64,000 nucleotides of DNA from Alkalihalobacillus sp. FSL W8-0930 (GCA_037965595.1 CP150183.1:1240001-1304000), one strand, 5' to 3'. Counted from the first letter of the stretch, positions 1-8,372 are shown. Program-made: numbers and translations. The notes: a model not told the origin generated them from the sequence alone.

Positions 1-39
1 CTTCATGATGCTTTCTAAAGAATAAAGGAGGCGTTCATT

Positions 40-123
40 ATGTCTGGTTACAATAATGGTTTTGCGTTAATCGTGGTGCTATTTATTCTTTTAGTGATCA
101 TTGGAGCTTCATGGGTATACTAA
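40..123 (+). CDS. YjcZ-type small sporulation protein (27 aa)
   Basis: This 27-residue ORF has a polar start (MSGYNNGF) followed by one continuous hydrophobic stretch ending in WVY. That is the layout of the YjcZ/YtxH-like tiny sporulation membrane proteins, which are usually 25-50 residues long. An AAAGGAGGCG ribosome site lies about 7 bases before the ATG, and a strong terminator follows 14 bases after the stop, so it looks like a complete monocistronic gene. The exact function of the family is unknown; it is presumably made during sporulation and inserted in a forespore or mother-cell membrane. Identification rests on length and sequence pattern only. Confidence 0.75.
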   Translation: MSGYNNGFALIVVLFILLVIIGASWVY

Positions 124-136
124 GTTAGAAATCTAG

Positions 137-167
137 AAAAGGTGAGGGGTTGCCCCCTCACCTTTTT
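137..167 (+). terminator. Rho-independent terminator after the yjcZ-like gene
   Basis: A 13-bp stem (AAAAGGTGAGGGG pairing with CCCCTCACCTTTT) with a 4-base loop is followed by T residues. Its A-rich left side also gives a T-run on the other strand, so it could serve the converging small gene as well. Confidence 0.85.
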
Positions 168-345
168 AAGTGAAAAACAGTTTTACATACGTAGATGTCA
201 AAAGAATCGTTAGACATATATTTGTTACGCGAAACACTTTCGCCTGTTTTTCGGTCGGAACTTCTCTTCTTGCACAGAACGCATCTGCCATCGTGTTAAT
301 GATGTAAAGAATAAAGACCGCAAACATAATAAGAGGGAAGAGCAT
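166..345 (-). CDS. Small membrane protein, unknown function (59 aa)
   Basis: The ORF begins at ATG with an AGGAGGC ribosome site 6 bases upstream. It encodes 59 residues: a hydrophobic N-terminal segment (MLFPLIMFAVFILYII), a charged middle (ARREVPTEKQAK) and a second hydrophobic segment near the C terminus. This suggests two membrane helices. I do not recognise the family. It converges with the YjcZ-like gene and its last codon overlaps the shared terminator. The good ribosome site and helix-loop-helix hydrophobicity favour a real gene; its small size leaves some doubt. Confidence 0.55.
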   Translation of the reverse strand: MLFPLIMFAVFILYIINTMADAFCARREVPTEKQAKVFRVTNICLTILLTSTYVKLFFT

Positions 346-515
346 AAGACTGCCTCCTGTTAACCTTGTATTATCTAAACTTTATCAAAAAAATAAAGAA
401 AAAGATAGAAAAACGATCAAACTTCTCTAGTTTTCTATTACCCAATGCATTTGGACAAACCTTTACACGGAGTCCAAACTACCCGTATCATAAAAGGGGA
501 AGGGTGGTTGAAGTG

Positions 516-1097
516 ATGATTAGGAATAAATGGAAAGTAGCGTTTATCGTTTTAGCTGTAGTGGTTCTTCTTGCTATTATTGCATTGTTTGTTACGTTAA
601 GAACCATTTTACCTGAGGCCGAAAACGTGCCTTATACTGAAAATGTGCTAACAAATGAGGAAGGTCTCGTGGAAATTCATTCGACGAAAGCACAACTAAA
701 TGAGTTCATATTAGAAGCAACAAGTGATCAAGACGAAACACCTTACACAGTTGAACTCTTATCAGACACCGTTGAATTCCAGTCAACATTTCGTTTTTTA
801 GGACAATCAATCCCGATTACCATTAACTTTGATCCTGAGGTAGCAGAGAATGGTGATTTACTTCTTCAGGCAGAGTCGCTTTCATTTGGGTTCCTATCCA
901 TTCCAACAGAACAAGCCATGCAGCTGGTAAAAAATCACACAGAGTTACCTGAGTGGATTGTCGTGCATCCATCTGAGTCGTTCATTGAAGTTCAGCTAAC
1001 AAATGCACGATTGGATGATCTGTATTCATTTAGAGTCATTGACTTTGATTTAGCTCGTGATGAAATTCAAGTAGAAATGTTTATAAACAGGGATTAG
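516..1097 (+). CDS. YpmS-family (DUF2140) membrane-anchored protein
   Basis: From the chosen ATG the protein has 193 residues, close to B. subtilis YpmS (about 187). It has a short basic N terminus, one membrane helix (about residues 6-28) and an extracytoplasmic beta-rich domain with family features such as FDPEVAENGDLLL, LSFGFLSIP and the ELPEW/VHP segment. It is likely anchored outside the membrane; the family function is not known. The frame is open further upstream, but the GGGGAAGGG ribosome site fits GTG 513 or ATG 516, and the upstream residues look non-coding. It is monocistronic, with a hairpin after the stop. Confidence 0.75.
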   Translation: MIRNKWKVAFIVLAVVVLLAIIALFVTLRTILPEAENVPYTENVLTNEEGLVEIHSTKAQLNEFILEATSDQDETPYTVELLSDTVEFQSTFRFLGQSIPITINFDPEVAENGDLLLQAESLSFGFLSIPTEQAMQLVKNHTELPEWIVVHPSESFIEVQLTNARLDDLYSFRVIDFDLARDEIQVEMFINRD

Positions 1098-1104
1098 ATA
1101 GAGG

Positions 1105-1137
1105 GGCTAGAAACAATCGAATCGTTTGTTTCTAGCC
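1105..1137. terminator. Intergenic hairpin between convergent genes
   Basis: A perfect 12-bp inverted repeat (GGCTAGAAACAA and its complement) with a 9-base loop lies between the converging YpmS-like gene and hpr. There is no strong T-run on either side, so termination efficiency is uncertain. Confidence 0.55.
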
Positions 1138-1146
1138 TATAGTTTG

Positions 1147-1743
1147 TTACGAAGATTTTGATATGTCCTCTTGATCATTATCTGATAATGATTTGATACA
1201 AAGATGCCCATCTTCTTCATTTAGGCAATCCTCAAACTTGAGGAGGGAACTCTCAAATCGATCAACAAAGTCACTTCCGTACACATGACGCACAATACTA
1301 AGAAGCTCAGAGAATTCAGGGAACTTCCCGTACAGCTCTTTAATGGGTAATGCGCCACCGTATACACTGTACGTATGTTCATCGTAGCTCCGAAAGGTTT
1401 CAAGCAATAATTCTTTTCCTTCATCCGTCAAATAAATATACGTATTTCTTTTATCATTTTCTTTTTTTGAAAAGGCGAGAAGACCACGAGCTTCAAGCTT
1501 TTTTGAAAAGTTAAAAGCAGTGGAGACGTGCATAACGCCGAAATTAGCTATGTCTGTAATGGAAGCCCCATCTAACTGATAAGAAATCCAAAGAATGTGG
1601 TGTTCGTTCAAGTTCAAGTTAAAAGGCTTAATCCATGCCTGCCAGTCCTTTTCAACTGACTTCCAAAGGGCTTTACTTAGTTGGGCTAGGCGATGACTAA
1701 ACATAACTGATTGCTTTAAAGAGTGCGGCGTTTGGTGTTCCAT
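1147..1743 (-). CDS. hpr: HTH-type transcriptional regulator Hpr (ScoC)
   Basis: The 198-residue MarR-type repressor closely matches B. subtilis Hpr/ScoC (203 aa), with near-identical segments [11 protein letters not shown]-like, [31 protein letters not shown] and [11 protein letters not shown]. The winged-helix DNA-binding domain occupies about residues 40-115. In B. subtilis this protein represses extracellular protease, peptide-transport and sporulation genes during growth. An upstream ATG (1761) is in frame, but GGAGGAGATTAC lies just before the ATG at 1743, which decides the start. The acidic C-terminal tail is typical. Gene order hpr-yhaH-serC-hit-ecs matches B. subtilis. Confidence 0.93.
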   Translation of the reverse strand: MEHQTPHSLKQSVMFSHRLAQLSKALWKSVEKDWQAWIKPFNLNLNEHHILWISYQLDGASITDIANFGVMHVSTAFNFSKKLEARGLLAFSKKENDKRNTYIYLTDEGKELLLETFRSYDEHTYSVYGGALPIKELYGKFPEFSELLSIVRHVYGSDFVDRFESSLLKFEDCLNEEDGHLCIKSLSDNDQEDISKSS

Positions 1744-1879
1744 GTAATCTCCTCCATCCATAATCCGTCACAATACTTCCCTGCGTATATCTCTCTATCA
1801 TTATTTTTGAATACTTTTATTATGACAAGAAATGGGTAAGAAATAAAGTACTAATTTTCGGAATATACAAAAATCCTAC

Positions 1880-2236
1880 CTAATCCTTTTTGACAAGCTT
1901 CTGTAATTCTTCTACGTTTTTCTGAACGTCTTCAACTTCCGACTTAATTCGTTCAATAGAAGGGGCTGTTTCTTCTTGCCATTGATCGATTGAATGCTTG
2001 ATTTCACTACCAGCCGTTTTCAAGATGTCACCACTGATCTTGAAGGTTTCAACAGCCTGTTCTTTAATCTCGATGCCTTCTCTTGACAATTGTTTTGCGG
2101 ATTGACGCAACGAATTCACTGAACTTTGACAGCTGTTTCTAAGCTCTTTACCCGAAGTAGGGGCTGTAAGTAAAACAGCCACTCCAGAAACAAGAGTTCC
2201 TGCGAGTAATCCAAATCCAATTGATTTCATGTTCAT
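1880..2236 (-). CDS. yhaH: YhaH-like YtxH-domain protein
   Basis: The 118-residue product starts with a glycine-rich membrane helix followed by LLTAPTSGKELR, the YtxH-domain signature. The rest is an amphipathic helical region with long coiled-coil potential (SRIEIKEQAVETFK, IKSEVEDVQKNVEELQK). Such proteins are stress- or sporulation-linked and membrane-anchored; their biochemical role is unknown. AAAGGAGCG sits 7 bases before the ATG at 2236, so the longer in-frame version starting at 2272 is unlikely. Its place next to hpr is the same as for B. subtilis yhaH. The B. subtilis trpP/yhaG gene is not present here. Confidence 0.8.
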   Translation of the reverse strand: MNMKSIGFGLLAGTLVSGVAVLLTAPTSGKELRNSCQSSVNSLRQSAKQLSREGIEIKEQAVETFKISGDILKTAGSEIKHSIDQWQEETAPSIERIKSEVEDVQKNVEELQKLVKKD

Positions 2237-2307
2237 AATGGAACGCTCCTTTAAATGTAGTCTGATAATCAAGCCCTTGCATATACATCTTCAAAGGGGT
2301 GTTACGT

Positions 2308-2469
2308 ATGATTGAAGGGATCATCATGTTGTTTATTGCCTTGGCCATCGTAGGACTTTACTGCATCCTGCAAGCGGAGCATGTAAGAAAACACCGCCCA
2401 TTGCTTCTAACTTACAGTGTGGCGGTTGTTTTCTTTCTTGCTTGTGCCGTGGCCCTTATGCTCCGTTAA
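2308..2469 (+). CDS. Small two-helix membrane protein (53 aa)
   Basis: An ATG preceded by AAAGGGG at 8 bases opens a 53-codon frame. The product has two hydrophobic segments (IIMLFIALAIVGLYCIL and LLLTYSVAVVFFLACAVALML) around a basic loop EHVRKHRP. The last four bases overlap the serC stop codon on the opposite strand, so the two genes converge tail to tail. I do not recognise the family. It occupies the position where B. subtilis carries trpP but is far too small to be that gene. It is divergent from yhaH. No terminator is visible because of the overlap. Confidence 0.5.
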   Translation: MIEGIIMLFIALAIVGLYCILQAEHVRKHRPLLLTYSVAVVFFLACAVALMLR

Positions 2470-3551
2470 TGTTTGCTTTTAAACTCGTTCATTAGATCTC
2501 GCAGAGCAATACAAGCTTCTATTGGAACGGCATTATAGATGGATGCTCTGCATCCTCCAATGGAGCGGTGTCCATTTAACCCGACAAATCCTCGTTCTTT
2601 TGCTAGAGATAAGAAGGACTGGCTAAGCTCTTCAGTCGGCAGGGTAAATGTTACGTTCATGGATGAGCGAGAAGATGGGTGGGCATGTCCTTTGTAGAAA
2701 CCATCGCTTGAATCGATCGTGTCGTAAAGGATCTTTGCTTTTTCTTCATTCACCTGTTCAAGCTTTTCTAAACCTCCAATTGATTCAGCCCACTCTAGCA
2801 CCTTGCCGAGTAAGTAAATACCAAAAGTCGGTGGAGTGTTATATAAAGAGTCATTATCTGCATACGTACGATAACGAAGCATTGTTGGAACATGATCAAC
2901 TTTTGCTTGTTGAATGAGTTCTTTTCTGGCGATGACCACAGTAACTCCAGAAGGACCTAAATTCTTTTGAGCTCCGGCATAAATCACTCCAAATTGATTA
3001 ATATCAATTTTTTTAGAGAGAATATCGCTGGACATATCTGCTACAAGCGGAGCATGTGAGATGTTCGGAAATTCCTTCCACTGAGTTCCGTAAATGGTGT
3101 TGTTTGATGTGATATGTACGTAAGCATCGTTCTCTGTAAACGCCGCATCACTTAAATTAGGGATTGTTGAGTACGTTGATTCTTTTGTGGAAGCAAGTAC
3201 GTTGGTCTCTCCGATCAGTTTTGCTTCTTTCAGAGCTTTTTCAGACCAAGAGCCAGTGAGAACATATTGCCCCACCTTGTTTTGTGGTAACAGATTATAT
3301 GGAAGCATCGCAAATTGGAGGCTTGCCCCACCCTGAAGAAACAGAATATCGTATGTGTCTGGAATTGAAAGGAGCTTCTTCAATAATAGCTTTGCTTGTT
3401 GATGAACGGCATCGTAATCCTTGCTACGGTGACTAAGCTCCATCACAGACATACCTGTGTTGTTGAAATTTAACAATTCACCCTCTGCGGCGCCAAGAGC
3501 AGCTTTTGGTAATGCTGCAGGGCCTGCATTAAAATTATAAACTGGACTCAT
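2466..3551 (-). CDS. serC: Phosphoserine aminotransferase SerC
   Basis: This PLP enzyme converts 3-phosphohydroxypyruvate to 3-phosphoserine in serine synthesis. The 361-residue length equals the family norm. It begins with YNFNAGPAALP, carries LQGGASLQF for phosphate binding, and has the Schiff-base lysine at K196 in YAGAQKNLGPSG. The C-terminal GHRSIGGCRASIYNA is also diagnostic. The start is set by AAAGGGGAGAG eight bases before the ATG at 3551; a longer in-frame form begins at 3590. It sits between yhaH and hit as in B. subtilis. Confidence 0.96.
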   Translation of the reverse strand: MSPVYNFNAGPAALPKAALGAAEGELLNFNNTGMSVMELSHRSKDYDAVHQQAKLLLKKLLSIPDTYDILFLQGGASLQFAMLPYNLLPQNKVGQYVLTGSWSEKALKEAKLIGETNVLASTKESTYSTIPNLSDAAFTENDAYVHITSNNTIYGTQWKEFPNISHAPLVADMSSDILSKKIDINQFGVIYAGAQKNLGPSGVTVVIARKELIQQAKVDHVPTMLRYRTYADNDSLYNTPPTFGIYLLGKVLEWAESIGGLEKLEQVNEEKAKILYDTIDSSDGFYKGHAHPSSRSSMNVTFTLPTEELSQSFLSLAKERGFVGLNGHRSIGGCRASIYNAVPIEACIALRDLMNEFKSKH

Positions 3552-3656
3552 CGTACGTACTCTCCCCTTTACCACTTTAGTGCGTGTCATTGTAACTCTA
3601 TCCTACCATAGAAATGAGTTCTCGTTTCTTTTTTTTAGTTACCTAACAAAAATCCT

Positions 3657-4082
3657 TTAGTTTGATAACTTTTCTAATACGTTTACCCGCATTTCTTCCA
3701 ACATTTCTTCGGAATACTCAGAACCGTGTTCTTCCCATTTCGCTCCAAATCCGTCTGTAACATCATATCTTGGGATCAAATGAACATGATAGTGAAATAC
3801 TGTTTGACCTGCAGCTTGCCCATTGTTATTCACCAAATTTAATCCAGCAGGGGAAAACGCTTCTTTTAAGGCATAAGCAACCTTCTGTACGGATTGATAA
3901 ACATTCGTTAACTCTGATTCGGGTAAGTCAAACAAATTCTCATGATGGTGTTTAGGGATCACAAGAGCATGTCCTTTTGTCACTTGACTAATATCAAAAA
4001 AAGCATATGTGTGCTCATCCTCATAGATTTTTTTAGAAGGAATATCTCCAGCTACAATGCTACAAAATATACATGATGACAT
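3657..4082 (-). CDS. hit: HIT-family nucleotide-binding protein
   Basis: The protein has 141 residues. An N-terminal CIFC pair, likely to bind zinc, precedes the histidine triad H97-x-H99-x-H101 in FHYHVHLIPRYD. Family members hydrolyse nucleoside phosphoramidates or dinucleotides; the physiological substrate in Bacillus is uncertain. It stands alone between serC and a divergent lipoprotein gene. In B. subtilis hit is next to ecsA; here the lipoprotein gene has come between them. Confidence 0.93.
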   Translation of the reverse strand: MSSCIFCSIVAGDIPSKKIYEDEHTYAFFDISQVTKGHALVIPKHHHENLFDLPESELTNVYQSVQKVAYALKEAFSPAGLNLVNNNGQAAGQTVFHYHVHLIPRYDVTDGFGAKWEEHGSEYSEEMLEEMRVNVLEKLSN

Positions 4083-4237
4083 GTCGGTTCATCCTTTCCG
4101 GTTTGTTAATTCGATTATTCAATTAGCTTACTCTCTAACTAGAGGATTTTCAATTAGAATTCGTTAGATTGTAAAAAGTGAGACAGTGAGCATATGATAT
4201 ACTTTTAACTGGATGGTTAGTTGAATGGAGTGGACAT

Positions 4238-4681
4238 ATGAAACGATTATTTTTAACTGGTTTAATGATGATTTGCGTATTGGTGGGTTGCCAGGCACAG
4301 CCTGAGCAGGTACAAGAAGAAGTGCACGAAGAAACAGCTTCTGCTGCGAATCTACCTAGTTTCTTGGAATACTATCCTGATAATATTGGAAATCTCTATA
4401 AAGGTATCCCTGACTTTCGAGAAGTATTAGAGCAACTCCCAAGCTATGGTGTGAACGGTGAGCCTAGTGATCTTGATCATTTGTATCAAGCTTTTGTTTA
4501 TGAACACAAAGAGGACGGTAGTGTGACATGGAACGACCATGGAGCCAGATGTAACGCATGTATCGATTCCGCTGCCTATAGTATAGAAGCGTGGCAAAAT
4601 GGAAGCTCCGTCGAGGAGATTCGTGAGATGGTTGTGAATCAATATGGCGAGGGAACCGATCCGGAGTCGGATGAGGAATAA
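4238..4681 (+). CDS. PCYCGC-family lipoprotein lacking the PCYCGC motif
   Basis: The 147-residue product has a lipoprotein signal peptide ending in VLVGC (lipobox, Cys 18). The mature part has the layout of the PCYCGC family: LPSFLEYYPDNIGNLY, then a short helix, then KEDGSVTWNDHGARCNACIDSA. At the place where the family has PCYCGC this protein reads PSYGVNGEPSD, so the first cysteine cluster is lost, while the second pair RCNAC is kept. The family is thought to bind metal or act in redox, but no function is proven. It is followed directly by a terminator and is divergent from hit. Confidence 0.75.
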   Translation: MKRLFLTGLMMICVLVGCQAQPEQVQEEVHEETASAANLPSFLEYYPDNIGNLYKGIPDFREVLEQLPSYGVNGEPSDLDHLYQAFVYEHKEDGSVTWNDHGARCNACIDSAAYSIEAWQNGSSVEEIREMVVNQYGEGTDPESDEE

Positions 4682-4691
4682 TATGACTTAG

Positions 4692-4715
4692 AGACTGTCT
4701 ATGGGCAGTCTTTTT
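4692..4715 (+). terminator. Rho-independent terminator
   Basis: A short AGACTG/CAGTCT stem with an 8-base loop followed by TTTTT ends the lipoprotein transcript ahead of ecsA. Confidence 0.7.
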
Positions 4716-4795
4716 ATCTTTTAAAAGATTACATGCGTTTGCTGGTTTTTCGTTAGGCAATTTTGGTAAGATAGATACACAAAGGAGTGTTCGCT

Positions 4796-5539
4796 ATGGC
4801 AGAGCTTTTGAAAATCACTGGATTAACCGGTGGATATCACCCTAAAAAACCCGTACTACATGATGTCAATCTTTCTGTTAATAAACAGGAGATCGTTGGA
4901 CTGATCGGCTTAAACGGTGCCGGTAAAAGTACAACGATTAAACACATATTAGGATTACTACAACCACAAAAAGGTGAAATTACAATAGATGGAGTCAGCT
5001 TTAAGCAAGATGCTGATCAATATAGAAAATCGTATGCTTACATACCAGAAACACCTGTTTTGTATGATGAATTAACGCTTTGGGAGCACCTTGAATTAAC
5101 AAAGGTTGCATATGGACTTGATTCAAAGGATTTTGAGGAACGTGCAGAAAAGCTATTAAAAGAATTTAAGATGACTAAAATGAAAAAGTGGTATCCTAGT
5201 CATTTTTCTAAAGGGATGCGTCAGAAAGTCATGATCATGAGTGCCTTTTTAATTGAGCCACCCGTGTACATTGTAGATGAGCCAATTGTGGGTCTTGATC
5301 CATTAGGGATTCAATCGTTCCTAAACTTTATTTCTGACATGAAAAAAAGAGGCTCTGCCATTCTAATGTCTACACATATATTAGCTACGGCTGAGCGATA
5401 TTGTGATCGGTTTATCATTTTACATCACGGACGCAAAGTATTAGAAGGAACGCTTTCGGAGATGCAGCAGCATATCGGAAAACCCAATGCGACGCTTGAT
5501 GACATTTATATTGAAATGACCAAGGAAGAAGTCCTATGA
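4796..5539 (+). CDS. ecsA: ABC transporter ATP-binding protein EcsA
   Basis: At 247 residues it has the same length as B. subtilis EcsA. It contains Walker A GLNGAGKST (about 38-46), a signature region HFSKGMRQKV, Walker B YIVDEPIVGLDP and the H-loop MSTHI. EcsAB is a cytoplasmic-membrane exporter needed for intramembrane proteolysis by RasP, secretion and competence. AAAGGAG eight bases before ATG 4796 fixes the start; the ATG at 4787 is too close to the site. ecsB overlaps it by 4 bases, so translation is probably coupled. Confidence 0.95.
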   Translation: MAELLKITGLTGGYHPKKPVLHDVNLSVNKQEIVGLIGLNGAGKSTTIKHILGLLQPQKGEITIDGVSFKQDADQYRKSYAYIPETPVLYDELTLWEHLELTKVAYGLDSKDFEERAEKLLKEFKMTKMKKWYPSHFSKGMRQKVMIMSAFLIEPPVYIVDEPIVGLDPLGIQSFLNFISDMKKRGSAILMSTHILATAERYCDRFIILHHGRKVLEGTLSEMQQHIGKPNATLDDIYIEMTKEEVL

Positions 5540-6750
5540 ATGCACAAAGCTTATGGCAAGAACGAGTGCAAACATACTGGAGGGAAGCTGGTCGTTATTT
5601 AAAATTAATAGGAAACAGCGGGTTCCTATTTACTGTTTACTTTCTATTTATTGTTGGTAGCTACTATTATCAACAAATTTTAGAGCAGCTTCCAGCAGAG
5701 TTTCCAACTGTAGAGTTATTTACGGTTGTATTCTTACTCATCCTGACGAGAAGTAGAGTACGAACCTTTGTTAAACAGGCAGACGTGGTTTTCTTATTAC
5801 CATTTGAAGCAAAAATGGGCGACTATTTTCGTTCGGCCATCCGTTATTCTTTCTTTATGCAGGTAGGTATCATCTTCATTGTTCTATTGCTTTTAGGGCC
5901 ATTATTTGTTCTTCGAATTGGAACAGGCATTGTTTTTTGGTCAACTCTAGTTGTACTTGTAGCGGCTAAGCTATGGAACATTCTTGCTAGCTGGGAAGAA
6001 CAGCGATTGCAAAGCAAACAAGAAAGAATTTCACACATGCTCTTGCGTGGATTAATTAATGTGGTATTACTCTACTTGCTCTTTTCGCAGGCAGGAGTCA
6101 CATTTGTCGGTATCCTCTTAGTGCTCATGCTAGGACTTTACATTTTCTATTGGAGAAAAATCGGTCAGGCATATTCAATTAAGTGGAATCATTTAATTGA
6201 AGTAGAGGAGAGCATGGTCATGTTCTTCTACCGCATTGCAAACGCGTTTACGGATGTACCGAAGCTTCGTAATCAAGTAAGGGAGCGTAGGTATTTAAGC
6301 TGGCTTATTCCGTTATTAGCTGGGAAAACTCAGTCTGTTTATTCGTTTTTAATGGCCAGGTCCTTTGTACGAGCTAATGATTACTTAGGTATTTATGTAA
6401 GACTCGTAGCAGTTGGAGCCTTTGTGTTAACAATCCTACCTAGTGGATGGATTCAAGTTCCTGTGTTTCTTGTGTTTATGCATATGGTTATGATGCAGCT
6501 TTCAACGATCTGGTACCACTACGATATGAATATGTGGGTTGATATTTACCCAATTGAGCCTAATGGAAGGCAAAAAGCGTTAACACACTTAAGCTTGAAG
6601 TTGTTATCGGTCATGGCTGTTGTTTTAACCATTGTACTTCTATTAACTGGAGATCCAATTGTAGCAGTGGTTGCTTTAGCGGTAGGACTTCTTTTTGCAT
6701 ATATCGGAAGTGCTTCGTTGATTCATCGCCGCAAAAAACAAGCTTTTTAG
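5536..6750 (+). CDS. ecsB: ABC transporter permease EcsB
   Basis: The 404-residue integral membrane protein has about nine hydrophobic segments and no ATPase motifs. It overlaps ecsA through ATGA. Length and context match B. subtilis EcsB (408 aa), the permease of the Ecs transporter. A long charged central region (about residues 195-260, ending in LRNQVRERRYLSW) separates two membrane blocks. It is followed after 12 bases by the ecsC coding region. Confidence 0.93.
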   Translation: MNAQSLWQERVQTYWREAGRYLKLIGNSGFLFTVYFLFIVGSYYYQQILEQLPAEFPTVELFTVVFLLILTRSRVRTFVKQADVVFLLPFEAKMGDYFRSAIRYSFFMQVGIIFIVLLLLGPLFVLRIGTGIVFWSTLVVLVAAKLWNILASWEEQRLQSKQERISHMLLRGLINVVLLYLLFSQAGVTFVGILLVLMLGLYIFYWRKIGQAYSIKWNHLIEVEESMVMFFYRIANAFTDVPKLRNQVRERRYLSWLIPLLAGKTQSVYSFLMARSFVRANDYLGIYVRLVAVGAFVLTILPSGWIQVPVFLVFMHMVMMQLSTIWYHYDMNMWVDIYPIEPNGRQKALTHLSLKLLSVMAVVLTIVLLLTGDPIVAVVALAVGLLFAYIGSASLIHRRKKQAF

Positions 6751-6798
6751 GAGGGGACTCTTATCGTATCTGTATATGAACAAGAGGCTAAGGAAGAG

Positions 6799-7506
6799 AT
6801 GATCCGTTGGAAGCGAAAGCTAGGCAAAAGTCAATCAATGACTGGCCGTTTCGCAAAAAAGTGGCAGAAGAAAGCGAATGCTTTTATTCCGGAAAAGGTT
6901 CATTCTGTAGTCACAATGAGCGTTAAGCATATGGTGCAGGCGGCGCTCACTGGGTCAGAGTATGTTTCTAAAAGAGAATTAGATCTAACTACTACGTTTG
7001 AAGAACGAGAAGAAAAAGTTCTGGAGCTTTTTCGAACGTATAAGAACACCGCTGTTGCAGAAGGGATTGGAACAGGAGCTGGTGGTATTATGCTCGGCTT
7101 GGCTGATTTTCCTCTACTTCTTAGCATTAAAATGAAGTTTTTGTTTGATAATGCGATCACCTACGGCTATGATTGTAAGACGTTTAAAGAGAGACTTTTT
7201 ATACTCACCATCTTTCAGTTAGCTTTTTCCGAAGGAGACGAGCGAGCTATGCTTTTGGAGAGGGTGGAGAACTGGGAAACGTATGCCGAAGACTTACCAG
7301 AAGATCCAAACGACCCGCTTGCGATGGATTGGAAGTCATTTCAGTTAAGTTATCGAGATTTTATTGACTTACCCAAAATGCTACAGCTTGTCCCGGGCTT
7401 TGGAGCCATTGTAGGTGCTGCAGCCAATTCTCACTTTCTTGAGATTCTCAAGACCACCGCAATGAATAGCTATCGTATGCGACTGCTTAACGAACCAAAT
7501 GGATAA
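6799..7506 (+). CDS. ecsC: EcsC family protein
   Basis: From the first ATG the product has 235 residues. Family features are IPEKVHSVVTMSVKHMVQAALTGSEY, the glycine-rich AEGIGTGAGGIMLGLADFPLL and LVPGFGAIVGAAANSHFL. Its function is unknown; it ends the ecs operon. The start is unsettled. The frame is open back to the ecsB stop, and the strong site AGGAGGGG (6749-6756) lies six bases before an in-frame ATC at 6763, which would add 12 residues (VSVYEQEAKEE) that resemble the N terminus of homologues. No ATG, GTG or TTG exists between these points. Confidence 0.9.
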   Translation: MIRWKRKLGKSQSMTGRFAKKWQKKANAFIPEKVHSVVTMSVKHMVQAALTGSEYVSKRELDLTTTFEEREEKVLELFRTYKNTAVAEGIGTGAGGIMLGLADFPLLLSIKMKFLFDNAITYGYDCKTFKERLFILTIFQLAFSEGDERAMLLERVENWETYAEDLPEDPNDPLAMDWKSFQLSYRDFIDLPKMLQLVPGFGAIVGAAANSHFLEILKTTAMNSYRMRLLNEPNG

Positions 7507-7516
7507 GCAAATAAAT

Positions 7517-7554
7517 AAGCGAGTGATCCGCATAAGTGGATCACTCGCTTTTTT
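7517..7554. terminator. Bidirectional terminator between ecsC and ccdA-like gene
   Basis: A 13-bp stem (AAGCGAGTGATCC and its complement) with an 8-base loop and a T-run on the plus strand lies between converging genes. Confidence 0.9.
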
Positions 7555-7558
7555 GGTG

Positions 7559-8272
7559 TTAAATAGAAAAAGGGACAAAGCGTGCAAAATACGCGGATAA
7601 GATTCGGAAATAGCCAGTAAAAAGCATGATCCCTAAGATAATCATTAACACACCACTTATTCGTTGAATCGTTGGTAACCAGCGGTTCATTACTTTTAGT
7701 TTTGAAAGAGACTTGGACCAAAAAAAGGCGACGATCAAAAACGGAACACCAAGTCCTGCAGAATAGATAAACAATAATAAGATTCCAAGCCCCATGGTTT
7801 CGCTACTTCCGGCAATGATTAAAATTGATCCAAGGACTAAGCCGATACAGGGCATCCACCCAGCACCAAATAAAAAACCAATCATTAATGAATTAGAGAA
7901 GCTCGCTGATTTCCGAGGTTTTATCGGTAGTTTTTTCTCTGTTAAAAGCGATCGTAAAGAGATAATGCCAGCCATCTGTAAACCAAACAAAACGATAAAG
8001 ATTCCGCCAAGCTGCTCAATAAGTGTACGATTTGTTGAAAATAGCTGTCCTAGAAAAGACGATGATGCCCCCATTAGAACAAAGATAATCGTAAAGCCCA
8101 GGATGAATCCAACGCTTCTAGTTAAAATTAAATGTCTCTCAGCCTGTACTTGGCCATTTGATATGGAAGCTCCTGTTAACTGAGCTAGGTAAGCAGGTAC
8201 CAATGGAAAAATACATGGAGACAAAAAAGAAATCATGCCAGCGAAAAACGCTAACCATATCGAGACCTCCAT
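7559..8272 (-). CDS. CcdA-type thiol-disulfide membrane protein
   Basis: The 237-residue protein has six predicted membrane helices and the two conserved cysteine motifs of the DsbD/CcdA transmembrane domain: FLSPCIFPLVP (Cys 20) in helix 1 and GWMPCIG in helix 4. It moves reducing equivalents across the membrane to extracytoplasmic thiol proteins, for example in cytochrome c maturation or spore formation. The start at 8272 is supported by AAGGAGTG; a longer frame begins at 8308. There is no thioredoxin-like ResA or StoA partner next to it, so the partner is unknown. It may be a paralogue rather than the main ccdA. Confidence 0.85.
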   Translation of the reverse strand: MEVSIWLAFFAGMISFLSPCIFPLVPAYLAQLTGASISNGQVQAERHLILTRSVGFILGFTIIFVLMGASSSFLGQLFSTNRTLIEQLGGIFIVLFGLQMAGIISLRSLLTEKKLPIKPRKSASFSNSLMIGFLFGAGWMPCIGLVLGSILIIAGSSETMGLGILLLFIYSAGLGVPFLIVAFFWSKSLSKLKVMNRWLPTIQRISGVLMIILGIMLFTGYFRILSAYFARFVPFSI

Positions 8273-8372
8273 ATGTTTCACTCCTTCTCTTCCTTGCCAT
8301 TCTATCATTCTATGTAGGATACATTCCCCTTAGTATAACGAAATTCCTTGCAGATAACTATGACAAAATGAA

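Noticed and set aside
366-515. Upstream extension of the YpmS-like gene (50 codons)
   Set aside because: No ribosome site at 366, Lys/Ile-rich chance composition, and the conserved length starts at 516.
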